Assembly (NCBI GenBank): GCA_020975725.1
Contig: QXJR01000003.1
Span: 558,001-622,000 of the forward strand
Source of the DNA: Picocystis sp. L7
Lineage: Eukaryota; Chlorophyta; Picocystophyceae; Picocystales; Picocystaceae
Reading direction: 5' to 3'
DNA: 64,000 nt
This document shows, piece after piece, positions 1 to 9,654 of this stretch; the stretch's first letter is position 1, and every line of letters starts with the position of its first letter. The position numbers and the translations under genes are program-made. Under the pieces are notes generated by a model. It worked only from the letters and a program-made list of their open reading frames with translations, made no database searches and had not been told where the DNA came from.

Positions 1-1392
1 GTGCTGGCAGACAAAACGTGCGATCCAGAGAGCAGAGAGAAGGAAAGGCCTAGCAGCAAGAGGGAAAAGGATGCAAAAGAAGCTGGAAGGCCGGAGAGTA
101 CAGTGAAGGAACGACCGAAGAACGCAGCACATGGGTTTATCCATCCTGTTAGACCGACTGTCTATGTTCGAAATTTGCCCAACTCTACGACCAAGGAGGA
201 CCTTCTCTCCGCCATGAATGTGTTTGGGATTGTGCGTGAGTGTCGCGTGGTCTTTGACAAAGTTACAAACAAGTGCAATGGTACAGCATACGTTGAATTT
301 GTGGAGAAGACATGCGCAGAGTTGGTGTTGCAAGCTGCGAATGACCCCAGCGCCAGTGGAATAAGGGTCAAGGGTAAAGTGGTGCAGGTCTCTCCGGCGC
401 TTAGTGCTGAGGAAGCCCGGAAGCTGAAGAAGGAATTAGCAGTAGAAGACAAGAGGGAGAAATCCAGGAATTTGCATCTGTCCAAGGAGGGCGTCATAGC
501 AGAGGGATCCAAAGAGTGGCAGGAGCTCTCTGCCGTAGACCAAGAAAAGCGAAAAAACGGAGAGCGAGAAAAGAAGACAAAGCTGGCCAGCCCGAACTTC
601 TTAATTTCTGCAACGCGTCTTTCCGTGAGAAACATCCCGTTGGAAATGTCAGAGAAGCAATTGAAGGAGCTGTTCATAAATGCAGTGAAGGAGAAAGCCA
701 CCAAACAGAACCCCCAAATCAAACAAGTCAAAATCCTTCGGGATGATGAGAAAGTGGCCAAGGATGGACTCCCTCTGTCCAAAGGGCTTGGTTTTGTAGA
801 GTTCAAGGAGCACCAGCATGCAGTTGTTGCATTGCGGAGCTTAAACAACAACCCAAAAGTCTTCAAAAGGGACCGCAGACCCATTATAGAGTTCGCGATT
901 GAGAATGCAAAAGTTCTCAAAGCGCGAGCCTCCAAGATCAAAGGCACGGCAAACAATAAGATCACAAAGGGGAGTGGTCCTAAACAGCTTCCGGAAAGAG
1001 AAGGTCGGGAGGGAGCACCCCGGAAGCAGGATGGAAATCCTACAAAAAAACAGGTTCATCAGAAGCAGGACATGGACGCTAGCCCGCGAGAAGCGAAGGC
1101 GCTGCGACGGCCGGAAAAGAAAGCGGTAGAGGGGGGAAGTGCGACGAAATCAAGCAAAGCCCAGAAGCGAAAGCAGGATCAGGACGCATGGACAGACTCT
1201 CTTGCACAAGCACGACCCAGGGATGACCCGGTTCCTACTGAATCAAGGCGGGAGAAAAAGCGACAGAGGAAAGATGTTCAAGAGGAAAACTTTGAAACAC
1301 TTGTGAGCCAGTACAAGGCAAAGTATTTCGGTCCGCAGCAAGGCGGCAATGAAAAAAAGGAAAAACGCCGCCTGTCTCGCTGGTTTGAATAA
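1..1392 (+). CDS. NOP4: Nop4/RBM28-like RNA-binding protein, 5' partial
   Basis: C-terminal 463 residues of a protein whose start lies before the window; the first in-frame codon is GTG and no ATG explains the N-terminus. Two RRM domains are visible, at about residues 52-133 (RNP2-like VYVRNLP, RNP1-like CNGTAYVEF) and 204-309. The second has the long insertion and the GFVEFKEHQHA...LRSLNNNP signature of the last RRM of the Nop4/RBM28 family. The tail is very basic, rich in KK and KR, as expected for a nucleolar protein. Nop4/RBM28 works in 60S ribosomal subunit assembly. The usual family has four RRMs, so two probably lie upstream of the window. The gene is convergent with the capping enzyme, with only 10 bp between stop codons. 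Family assignment is good; exact orthology is inferred. Confidence 0.8.
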   Translation: MLADKTCDPESREKERPSSKREKDAKEAGRPESTVKERPKNAAHGFIHPVRPTVYVRNLPNSTTKEDLLSAMNVFGIVRECRVVFDKVTNKCNGTAYVEFVEKTCAELVLQAANDPSASGIRVKGKVVQVSPALSAEEARKLKKELAVEDKREKSRNLHLSKEGVIAEGSKEWQELSAVDQEKRKNGEREKKTKLASPNFLISATRLSVRNIPLEMSEKQLKELFINAVKEKATKQNPQIKQVKILRDDEKVAKDGLPLSKGLGFVEFKEHQHAVVALRSLNNNPKVFKRDRRPIIEFAIENAKVLKARASKIKGTANNKITKGSGPKQLPEREGREGAPRKQDGNPTKKQVHQKQDMDASPREAKALRRPEKKAVEGGSATKSSKAQKRKQDQDAWTDSLAQARPRDDPVPTESRREKKRQRKDVQEENFETLVSQYKAKYFGPQQGGNEKKEKRRLSRWFE

Positions 1393-1393
1393 A
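1388..1393 (+). terminator. AATAAA poly(A) signal containing the Nop4 stop codon
   Basis: The last sense codon GAA and the stop TAA followed by A form AATAAA, so the poly(A) signal overlaps the end of the reading frame. The same arrangement is seen in SDE2 and in the Cys-rich gene at 50.2 kb. Cleavage would then fall inside the 3' end of the convergent capping-enzyme gene. Confidence 0.5.
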
Positions 1394-1402
1394 AGATGTC
1401 TC

Positions 1403-3562
1403 CTACGTGTTCTCTTTTGAACCTGCGCAGGCATTTCCTTTGTGAGGGAAAAACGCGGGCCCTTTGCCCAGTACCTCCTTTTGGTACGCAGGTGCCTTCG
1501 CAGCTTTGCCCACGACTTCTAGCAAGACCTCGTCACTTATGTTGTCTTCTATACTTCGCATCACCTTTTCGAAAACCATGTACGCATTCGGCTTGTCTTT
1601 GTCTTTCCTTTCTCTCATATAAACCCAGCCATTTCTATCTTTGTCCCACACACACTCGATGATGTGGCCAATCAACTCATCACCAGAGACCCCTGGTGGA
1701 AAATACACAGTTGCGCCTTCGAGTGGAAGGAGATGGTTTCCTCTCCCAAGAAGTAGCAGCACATATCCCTGTGGTGTCTTGTCCAAAGTAAAGTCCACAG
1801 AATTAAGACTTGCATACTTCCACTTGAGAAGCTCGTGACATGTGCGAGGAACATACGGATCATTTGCTGGCTGTAATATCACCCCGTCGGCCTCGTGCGT
1901 GAGTTGGTGAGGGATCATCTCTTTCAACACTTTCCTGGTCGCCTCTAACGGCCAAAAATCTTTCCTTCGCACAGCAAAAGGCTCCATCCCGTAATCATAC
2001 CTAATTTCTCTCACGTTGCTATGCATAGGATGACGTGGATCTCTTTCTTTATACCTCGGGTTCACAATCTCATCTGCAATCAGCTGAAACCTCTGTTTGA
2101 AAGGCAAACTGATGATGCTTTTCTGATTTAACATCATCGCATCGTAGATCAAATACCTCCTAACCTTTATCCCAGTGTCAGCCGATTCATCCACAACCAT
2201 TTCTCCATCCATTAGGGTTCCGTGGTGAACAGCTTTCCCGTCCCTCCGAGGGAATCTCAGGTCAACTCTGCGGACGGTGAAGCTACGGTCAATCAGATAA
2301 CTTCCCCAACACATGGCAAGCAGCAGATATCTCGTGCCATCCGCTTTCCAAGTAACCATGTATTCCCTTTGCATAAGCAGGTTCATGTTTGATCTTGCAA
2401 AAGAAACAGGCTGGCTTCCCGGGAACCTCCTCCCCGGATCAGGTTTTCCTAGAAGGGCCCAGGAACACAAGTCTTGGTATTCTCTTGCTTCTTCCAGGGG
2501 CACAGGTTCTCCCAGCAAGTCATCATGCGCAATTTCAGCCACTTCCTCCTCCTTTGCCGCAGTCAACTGTCGGGTGCGGATGTCTCCTTCGTCTTCTGCA
2601 TCACTCAACCCATCCTTCCACTCCGGCAGAGCAGGCGCAGCAAGACTAGAAGGCCTGTATTGGTGAAAGGATTTGAACAGTTCGGTGATGTACAGGTCTT
2701 TGTAGATGCCGGGAGGTCTGGCTTGGGCAAACTGTTCGAGAACCTTGGACACCCCGTTCACGTGACCCATGCGAAGGGCATAGCTGCACACCATTGTACC
2801 TGTGCGATTGTGCCCATGAGTGCAGTGCACGAGCACGCAGGAGGGTGTGCAAGCCTGGGCCAATTGGGCAACATCTGTTTGTATCTTTTGCATGTTTCGG
2901 GCCATGGCTTGCATCTGGCTCTCCCATTTGGGTTTATCCTCATCGGCAGCAGTTTCTCGTAGCTGCTGTATTTGTCCTACTTTTCCCTTCATTTCCCTTT
3001 GCTTTTCCGTCGCTTCCCGAAGCCTGCCTTCGTTCTGCTTACGCTGCGCCTCCTCCATCTGGAAGAAACGCCTCACCTCGAAGACGAAAGTGTTGATGGC
3101 TTCAGCATCTGGTGCTTCGCCTCTACCCCGGCATCTGATCTTCAAGTGTCGCACGCCCAACCTCGTCCATTCCACGGGATCGTAGTATTTGGACGAGAAA
3201 GTCAGGTCCACGACCATGGCGACGCGCTTTCCACACGTCTCGTAGGCCATGTCCACGGCGTCGGCGGGCGTGAATCGCGTCGCGTCGTCCATCTCTCGCA
3301 GCCATCGTGCTCCCAGAGGCACCTTGCAAGGCACGAGACCGTGCAAACAACGTCCCATGGACGCACAAGCCTCCCATCCGTCCGGCACGAGGTCGCGCGC
3401 CAGCAGCTTGGACGGCACTTTCGGCGCCTGTGGGACGGTCCGAGCGCGCTTCGGCGCGTCTCCTTCCTCCTCCGCCTCTCGGTTGCGCTCCTGCTGCAGC
3501 TGGCGGCGCTTGGCACGCGCCTCCTGCAGCAGGGCCACCGCGTCTCCACCGTTGTCCGCCAT
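1403..3562 (-). CDS. bifunctional mRNA capping enzyme (RNA triphosphatase + guanylyltransferase)
   Basis: 719-residue protein; the ATG at 3562 is used because the eight codons before it begin with TTG. The N-terminal half is a cysteine-phosphatase RNA triphosphatase with P-loop HCTHGHNRTG at residues 246-255 and the family signature FAQARPPGIYK after it. The C-terminal half is a GTP:RNA guanylyltransferase: motif I KADGTR (nucleotidyl Lys about 406), motif III LMDGEM, motif IV EADGVILQP (about 557-565), motif V LLKWKY...NSVDF (about 579-591). This is the metazoan/plant fused type, not the fungal tunnel type. Odd: between the helix that precedes the P-loop and the P-loop itself sits a charged Gln/Glu/Lys-rich stretch of about 70 residues (about 167-238), predicted coiled coil, which the usual family lacks. 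Tandem with PARN, whose stop is 76 bp upstream of this start codon. Confidence 0.93.
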   Translation of the reverse strand: MADNGGDAVALLQEARAKRRQLQQERNREAEEEGDAPKRARTVPQAPKVPSKLLARDLVPDGWEACASMGRCLHGLVPCKVPLGARWLREMDDATRFTPADAVDMAYETCGKRVAMVVDLTFSSKYYDPVEWTRLGVRHLKIRCRGRGEAPDAEAINTFVFEVRRFFQMEEAQRKQNEGRLREATEKQREMKGKVGQIQQLRETAADEDKPKWESQMQAMARNMQKIQTDVAQLAQACTPSCVLVHCTHGHNRTGTMVCSYALRMGHVNGVSKVLEQFAQARPPGIYKDLYITELFKSFHQYRPSSLAAPALPEWKDGLSDAEDEGDIRTRQLTAAKEEEVAEIAHDDLLGEPVPLEEAREYQDLCSWALLGKPDPGRRFPGSQPVSFARSNMNLLMQREYMVTWKADGTRYLLLAMCWGSYLIDRSFTVRRVDLRFPRRDGKAVHHGTLMDGEMVVDESADTGIKVRRYLIYDAMMLNQKSIISLPFKQRFQLIADEIVNPRYKERDPRHPMHSNVREIRYDYGMEPFAVRRKDFWPLEATRKVLKEMIPHQLTHEADGVILQPANDPYVPRTCHELLKWKYASLNSVDFTLDKTPQGYVLLLLGRGNHLLPLEGATVYFPPGVSGDELIGHIIECVWDKDRNGWVYMRERKDKDKPNAYMVFEKVMRSIEDNISDEVLLEVVGKAAKAPAYQKEVLGKGPAFFPHKGNACAGSKENT

Positions 3563-3638
3563 GAGGTGTGGGCGCGACGCCACCAACGTGTCGTTTCACG
3601 TGTCCAACGCCCTTTTGGGCGATGGGCATGCCCATGCC

Positions 3639-5384
3639 TCACATCACCTGACACCCCCCAGATGGAGAGGGAACCGACCGCCTGGCATGGGGTGGAATGG
3701 CCATGGTCTGGGTGGCGAAATCAGCCGTGGCACCTGCACGACGTGGACGCTTGCTGGCAGCGAGGGGGGAGCGGAAGGGGTCCGCGGAACGCTTCCCAGA
3801 AGGAGTGCGACGCTGAGATTCCTGATACGAGTGGTACGAATCCACCTGGCAGTCTGACCAAGGACAACGCTGCCGCAGCATGCGGACGACGTCGTGGAAA
3901 GAATGGATCGACATGTCGTGGACCACCACCTGAGCAATGCGACGGTCCCGTCCCACCAGCGAAATGCCCACCGATCCAAGCTGACATGACTTGCAAAGGT
4001 CCCTCACATCCGACACGCCAACGTTCTGGGGAAGGTTGCGTACGTAAAAGAGATTCGATCGGTCCACCGCTGGATCTTCCCCGAAAAGATGGGCGTATGG
4101 ATAGTCGCTCTGGCCCACGAAAACGCGCCCCACATGTGGGAGCCCATGCAACAGTGAAGGCTCCATGCCCAACGCAGGCTTCTCTCCGCTCTTCAACTGC
4201 AACATGCGCAGCAGCTGGGCAAGCAAACAACCTGTCATCATTGCATCGTACCCTGCCTCGTGCGCGAGCTTCCCTGGCTCCGCCTCGCCATACGCTGAAC
4301 AGTCCTCCGAAAAGCTGAAATTCATCTTCCAGTGTGCGGAGCTCCCGAGAGAGTCGAGGAATTCTTCCACCAATGCGGAATCTGCTACCAAACGCTGATA
4401 TAGCTCGGTTAGGGATGTGCCATTTCCTACCAGAGAGCTGAATTCTGATTGAACGACATATTTGGTGTCAGCAATTCCACCCGGGAACATGCTGGAGATG
4501 CAATCCTTGAAATCTGACCACGCATCTGGAAGAGGAGTCACGAAATTCTCCGCCATGTAGGCCAGATCTAGCATTCCGTTGTGAATGGCCACTGGTTTGG
4601 CTGCCCTGCTGATCATCTCAAACACGCGGGAGAATCCAGCAGCAGATTCAAGCTCCTGGCGCTGCTGTTCCTGGACACCATCCTTCCAAGACCTGATCTG
4701 TTCAGCAGAAGCACGGGTCAACCTCAGGAATGCCCTTTTCCTCTCGTCGACCGCCTTTTCCACATAAAATCCGACGTGTTCGCCCTCAAGTGGTGGGAAC
4801 CTTTCCAAGGCTTGGTAGCAGATGAGCCTCTGGTAGGAGTTTGCCGAATCCAGTTCCAGTGTCTGTTCGGTCCCATCTCTCCACTTTGACACCAAACTCT
4901 TGACATTCTCCAGGTATTCCTTATCTGTCTTGGAAAGTTGAATGTTCCCTCTTTCGTTGGGTTCTTCGATGGATTTTCTGATCTTCTCTTTCTCGCTAAG
5001 CGGGAGGAAGCTGATTCCATCCCGGAAGAATTTGTTGAAGTCGAAGTTGTGTTCAGCCAGGTATGCCATGGAGGACGCTTGACAGGTAAATCGTTTGTCC
5101 CAGTTCTTGAAGGGCCTCGGGAAGACGTAGAAGTTGTAGGCTTGTACTTGATATCCACAGTCACCGTCCCACGTGAAGAGTGCCACGCCCACTTGCGACA
5201 CGGTGAAGCTTTTGGCAGTGGCCGACAGCTTGGCGTACCTTTCCTGAAGCGTGTCGTAGTACTCGAGGTTGCGGTTCATCCCGAGTCCAGTGAACTCAAG
5301 GTCTACCGCCAGAAACGTGCATCCTTCCAATCTTTCCTTGAACGTCGGCAGCACGTCTTCGAAGTTCTCCTGCGTCACTTCCAT
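3639..5384 (-). CDS. PARN: poly(A)-specific ribonuclease PARN
   Basis: 581 residues from the ATG at 5384; the open frame runs on upstream to 5726 but that part is Arg/Ser/Pro-rich and not family-like. DEDDh deadenylase: Asp28 and Glu30 in AVDLEFTG, Asp273 in IHNGMLDLAYMAENF, and His375/Asp380 in HEAGYDAMMTG. An R3H-like segment is inserted at about 150-225 (LELDSANSYQRLICYQAL), as in animal and plant PARN. A C-terminal RRM starts at about 442 (LFYVRNLPQNVGV); in the family this domain binds the cap and poly(A). PARN shortens poly(A) tails of mRNAs and matures small nucleolar RNAs. It lies directly upstream of the capping enzyme on the same strand and diverges from the coiled-coil gene at 6083. 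Confidence 0.93.
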   Translation of the reverse strand: MEVTQENFEDVLPTFKERLEGCTFLAVDLEFTGLGMNRNLEYYDTLQERYAKLSATAKSFTVSQVGVALFTWDGDCGYQVQAYNFYVFPRPFKNWDKRFTCQASSMAYLAEHNFDFNKFFRDGISFLPLSEKEKIRKSIEEPNERGNIQLSKTDKEYLENVKSLVSKWRDGTEQTLELDSANSYQRLICYQALERFPPLEGEHVGFYVEKAVDERKRAFLRLTRASAEQIRSWKDGVQEQQRQELESAAGFSRVFEMISRAAKPVAIHNGMLDLAYMAENFVTPLPDAWSDFKDCISSMFPGGIADTKYVVQSEFSSLVGNGTSLTELYQRLVADSALVEEFLDSLGSSAHWKMNFSFSEDCSAYGEAEPGKLAHEAGYDAMMTGCLLAQLLRMLQLKSGEKPALGMEPSLLHGLPHVGRVFVGQSDYPYAHLFGEDPAVDRSNLFYVRNLPQNVGVSDVRDLCKSCQLGSVGISLVGRDRRIAQVVVHDMSIHSFHDVVRMLRQRCPWSDCQVDSYHSYQESQRRTPSGKRSADPFRSPLAASKRPRRAGATADFATQTMAIPPHARRSVPSPSGGCQVM

Positions 5385-6082
5385 CGCGTCGCAACCACGC
5401 CGCCTCGTCCCTCGTGGCGATGCGCTTCCAACTGTGCTTCCTTTCGAAAGGCAGATCCGCCGGGTTCCATTGGAGGACGAATCCCCTTTCGGGACCGATC
5501 CGATCGGACACGAAAACGGATCGGACGGGATGGAACGGGGAGTTTCTTCTCGAAGGGGTTCGAACGAAGGTTCGGAACCGAACTGCATCCGGAGCGGGGC
5601 CGAAAAGGGTCTCGTCAAGAGCGCACGAAGCGCTGTCGAACCGAGGCGAAGGTCTCCGGAAAGCCCACTCGACCACCTGGAGGTCGGTGGCGGAGTCCTG
5701 GTGCGCTCCTGAAGCACGCGCGGCACGCTTCGAACTGCATCCTTCGGAGAGAAAAAACTCCCATATCGAACCCGCCCTTTCGCTTCGCTTAATCGTTTGG
5801 AAACCCGACCTCCCAGCCCGTCCCCGACAGCATTTGACCGGGCGTTCGAGAGGTTAACCGCTGGCTTAACTCCGGTCGGGGGGCTGCCCCCCCCTCCAGG
5901 GGGACGAAGGCCGTGCTTTGGTCGTGCTTTGGTCGTGCTCAGATCGTGCGTTGTCGAGACGGACGAGCACGCGGCGTCTGGCGGGAGGAAGGCGCGCTTC
6001 AGGCGATCTCACAGGGTCTTGAACGCGAAGGAACGGATCCAGGACGCGAGCGGGTGGAAGGAGGACCGCTTGTAAGGAGGAG
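5385..6082. promoter_or_regulatory. divergent promoter between PARN and a coiled-coil gene
   Basis: A 698-bp spacer between two divergent start codons. It holds an 11-bp tandem (CGTGCTTTGGT twice, then CGTGCT) at 5912-5939, and a GTTAAC...CTTAACTCCGG pair at 5853-5876. Both word types recur upstream of other genes here (near 9.4-9.6, 47.1, 49.6 and 53.7 kb). No TATA box is evident. Open frames running into it from the PARN side look non-coding. Confidence 0.4.
5912..5939 (+). repeat. tandem CGTGCTTTGGT motif
   Basis: Two perfect 11-bp copies plus a six-base partial copy. The same word appears in reverse orientation at 9444-9465 (two copies) and singly at 9623-9634 and 53664-53674, each time within about 250 bp upstream of an inferred start codon. 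Possible transcription-factor site. Confidence 0.45.
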
Positions 6083-7861
6083 ATGGCGTTCTCGAATTCC
6101 AAGCAACTCGTGAATTTCGAAGGAGGCATCGTGAAGCAAGGGAATGCAGATGGAAATGCGAAGCTGGGAATGCAATCGGGTTCGATGATAATTGGAGCGA
6201 CTGGATCGTGGACGCTGCGAGCTGGAACCCGTCCACCTGCAGCGTCCCAAATCGCAAAGCACGCCGAGCTCATGGTCGAAGAAACCGAAGCAGCCAAATC
6301 TCAGGCAAGGATCTACATGGAGCGATACAACGAATTGAAAGAAAAGTACAAAGTCCTAGAAGACAAGTCCAGTGAGGAATATCGACAAAAAGTAAAGCTG
6401 CAGGCGCAACTGGACGAGAGCGCCAAGCTGGCACAGGAATTCGTCGAGCAAATCCAATACATCGAAATGCTTCACCAAGCCTTGCAGGAAAACCAGGATT
6501 CGTTCAAGCGCGAGGTGGAACAAGGTGAGCGGTGCGCGAGAATCCCATCGAATGCCGAAAGGGGGAGCCATGTTCGATTGCCGAAGTGTGGTTCCTAACT
6601 GGTCTCGCTGACCTTTGCAGGGGGGACCCGGACGAATAAACTTGAGCATGAGCTGCGTCAAAAATTGTCCGCACTGGATGCGTTGCGCGAGAAACATGAA
6701 GAGGTGTGCTCCCGACAAGAAAGGCTACTGCACGTGGCTGAAGAGAACCGAGCCTACGCGGCCCGAGAGCATGAATTGCAGGTAGAACTCGGACGCGCTA
6801 AAGAAGATGCCGAGAAGCTGCGCGAGGAGTGCGCCGAGCTCAACGCTCAACTCGGCAGGCATATGTCGAGCATCAATCACATGCAAGTTTGCATCAACGA
6901 CAAGCTGGCCGAAATCAACCAACTGCGCACCGAACTGGATGACTTACGGCAAAAGGAAGAGAAATGGAAGGAAGACTCCGAAAGGCACGCGAGGGAGCAT
7001 CAAGAAATCGTGGATAACTTCCAGCTACGGCTCGATGCCAAGGAACTAGAAATCGAGCAAGAATACGAAAAACAGAAAGATCTGCAGTCAGCGCACAACA
7101 AGGAAGCCAGCGAACTAACGAAGCAAAAGGAAAACGAGCGCCAGCGTGCCGATGCCAATCGCCAAGCTTACGTTGCATGCAAAGCTTTGTGGAAGGCAAG
7201 CAGGTTCGTCTTGAAACAAAAGCGTGAGAGACTGGTCACCACGAATGCCGCTGTGGTCGATCTTGAAAGCAACCTGCAGCAGCAGCATCAAAGCATGGAG
7301 CAATTGAAAACAACCTATGAAGAGAAAATTGCCGATGCGAATTGTGAGAGAAACAAGATGCTACAGGAAATCTGCACGCGAAATGAGCAAGAACTTGATA
7401 AGATACGCAGCAAGTTTTCCGCAGAATTGGATTGTGAGAAGGCTAAGTTTGAGAAAGCAATGGAGGAAGTGGTACAACAAAAAGACAAGAAGTTGAACGA
7501 ACTCCAGAAGGCCCTTCAGACTCTTCAGGAGCAACACAGCCGTGAACCTCCAATAACACCAAAGACAACTGCTCCCGAAAAGGTACCGAAGCCTCAGCCC
7601 CATCACAGCCCAGCATCAAAAATAAAGCGCCCTTCTACCGAAAGTCGTCCAGTGAAGGTCGGATCATCACCCACCGAGGGAAAATCAGAAGCACCTCTTG
7701 GCAGCTCGCGTGAGACCCAGCCTCATGTGCGGACCAAGTTCTCCGCCTTTCAGAAACTCCAAAAACAGTTGGCAAGGGGTGGTACAACAAAGCTCAGCAA
7801 GGCAGGGAAAAAGAAAATTCATGCGAAAAGTGTAGGGAAGGAAAATGTGTTTGACTTTTAG
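6083..7861 (+). CDS. long coiled-coil protein, function unknown
   Basis: Two exons, 6083-6524 and 6621-7861, give 560 residues. Intron 6525-6620 (96 nt) has donor GTGAGC, CTGAC at 6608-6612 and acceptor TTTGCAG; the first exon ends in phase 1 and the frame continues cleanly. Residues about 55-480 are almost continuous heptad-rich helix (Glu, Lys, Gln, Leu); a Pro/Ser/Lys-rich basic region follows, and the protein ends in KENVFDF. The short N-terminal head, long central coil and basic tail recall structural proteins such as synaptonemal-complex transverse filaments or centrosomal/spindle coils, but no diagnostic motif is seen and coiled coils mislead. Divergent from PARN, convergent with the next gene (87 bp between stops). 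Confidence 0.75.
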
Positions 7862-7948
7862 TCGAACTTTCAGGGCAGGAATCCTTTCAGGCAAGTCATG
7901 CAAAGCAGTCTACAGTTGTATCACAAGGCTTGGTCGCATTGATCGTTC

Positions 7949-9208
7949 TCAACCATTGGTTTGCTCCAGCAACCTCCTCGTTTTCTCAGCCATCTCTAAC
8001 ATCATTTGAAACTTTGCTTGCAAATCCACATTCCACAACATTAACGATCGATTGTGCAGGATGGTGTATTCAACCTGCATGTCGCTAAGGTCCTCGTTCA
8101 TGGCAGTGATTTCTTGTCCCATGCTTTTCAACTTGTTTCGAGCAGTGTACAGGGATCCTGCTATGCTCTGGGTCATATCTTTGTCCGGCGTACCAGGTTG
8201 GGTTGGATAAGTCACGTCTTCGTTGTGCAATGTCTCTCCACAAGGCACAATAGGATTGCTGGTGTTCGGACAGGGCTGGGATTGGCTGGCCCCGAGCAAC
8301 GCGTCTCCGTTTTCTTGTTCGACGACCTGATCTTTGTTTTTACGTCTTTGGCAGCAATCATTTTCTTCCTGTTCTCCACCATGCGTTCTTGCAACGGCTG
8401 TGCCACCAGGTCCGCTACCATACCCACCCACGCAAAGGTGGTCGTCTACAGCTTTGCAACCTGCTAGCTCCTCCGTCTCGGAGCAAACGCGATCCATCTC
8501 AGTATCAAGTGCATCGCACTCTGGGCCCTCGATGGTTGGCCCTTCCTTTGCTTCTTCTGGATGAGTCAGACAGTCATCATCAACCTTTCGTTCCTCGACT
8601 TTTTTGCTGTCAGAGATGTTTTCAGGAATGTCAATGCATGGATTCACCGCAGTGCTCCCTTTTTGAGCTTTTGCAATGTGTTTCTCCATGAACTCCGACG
8701 GTTGAATTGCCTGTTGGAGTGGAGATGGAGGGGTGCAGTCTGTGTTGCCATCCCTTACGTCCTTGCTGTTGGCGTTGTCATTGTCGTCGCCAAACTCATT
8801 GTCGGATCTACAGAGCTGCTTCACATCCTCATGATCCGGCGAAGTTTCTTCCTGCGCATTCTTTTCTGAAGTGATTACCTCAGCGCTATGGTCAGGGAGC
8901 GGTTCATGCTGTGTGATGGCCTTTTGAAGTGTAGGATGAGGTCCACTGTCGTGCGCGCTAGTGCCCAATTCGGACAGTTTCTCATCGTCTTCTCCATGGG
9001 CAGAATCGATCCAATTCAGATCAACGTCGTAGATCGACAGATCCAACTCGTTCTGCTTCTTCTGTTCTGGAGCTTGCTTCTTGTGAATCACTTCAGCCGG
9101 CTTTGTGGGTACAACATGACTTCCTGGATCGTCCCGTGGACGCTTTTTCGCTCCATGCAGTGCAAAAAGGCGTGGCTTGAAGACAGGCTTGATGATGTTC
9201 GACTCCAT
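7949..9208 (-). CDS. acidic low-complexity protein, unknown
   Basis: 419 residues from the ATG at 9208 (the open frame extends seven codons further to a GTG). A short basic N-terminus (KPVFKPRLFALHGAKKRPR), then about 300 residues rich in Asp, Glu, Ser and Asn without obvious fold, and a C-terminal helix of about 70 residues (from about 350) with coiled-coil character ending in LLEQTNG. This looks like an intrinsically disordered nuclear protein with a dimerising tail. I do not recognise the family. It is divergent from HEN1 across 446 bp. Confidence 0.6.
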   Translation of the reverse strand: MESNIIKPVFKPRLFALHGAKKRPRDDPGSHVVPTKPAEVIHKKQAPEQKKQNELDLSIYDVDLNWIDSAHGEDDEKLSELGTSAHDSGPHPTLQKAITQHEPLPDHSAEVITSEKNAQEETSPDHEDVKQLCRSDNEFGDDNDNANSKDVRDGNTDCTPPSPLQQAIQPSEFMEKHIAKAQKGSTAVNPCIDIPENISDSKKVEERKVDDDCLTHPEEAKEGPTIEGPECDALDTEMDRVCSETEELAGCKAVDDHLCVGGYGSGPGGTAVARTHGGEQEENDCCQRRKNKDQVVEQENGDALLGASQSQPCPNTSNPIVPCGETLHNEDVTYPTQPGTPDKDMTQSIAGSLYTARNKLKSMGQEITAMNEDLSDMQVEYTILHNRSLMLWNVDLQAKFQMMLEMAEKTRRLLEQTNG

Positions 9209-9654
9209 GCCGCAAGATCTGCGATGCACGATTCTGCTGTTCGAGGTTGGAAGAGATCCTTGCCGTGCGGTGGCGGTATCAGCGACTCGATCGTTCTCCT
9301 ATCCTTCGATCGCCCGAATCTCTCCCCTCGCGTTCCCTTCAGACCTCCCTCTCACTCGAAGCTCAGCTTCGCGTTCGTTCTCTTCCGCTTCGCACCAACG
9401 AACGCAGCCTTTTGAGCGCAGCACGAGCAAAGCACGGCTGTAGCAAAGCACGACCAAAGCACGAGCCCACACCAGAATACCCCCCTTGTGTAAACTCCAC
9501 GTACCCCCCTTTGTGTCCCCCATCTCTCCCCAGGGTGTGGGACTTAATCGGTCGGTGGGTCGAGTTAAGTTCATGTGGAGCCCACCTGGATCGCGAGAAG
9601 TCGGTGTGGCGGATCCTCGTGTCGTGCTTTGGTCCGTCCGAGAAAAGCGTGGCG
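9209..9654. promoter_or_regulatory. divergent promoter upstream of HEN1
   Basis: 446-bp spacer. Holds AAAGCACG-type repeats (reverse complement of CGTGCTTTGGT) at 9420-9465, a single CGTGCTTTGGTC at 9623-9634, a GTTAAG word at about 9563-9572 and two C-runs followed by TTGTGT/TTTGTGT at about 9479-9520. The open frame through this tract in HEN1 phase has no ATG before 9655. Confidence 0.35.

Noticed and set aside
5385-5726. N-terminal extension of PARN
   Set aside because: Arg/Ser/Pro-rich, upstream of the conserved start MEVTQENFED, and occupies the divergent promoter.
9247-9654. 136-codon N-terminal extension of HEN1
   Set aside because: Starts with TTG only, contains promoter repeats, and the dsRBD begins right after the ATG at 9655.
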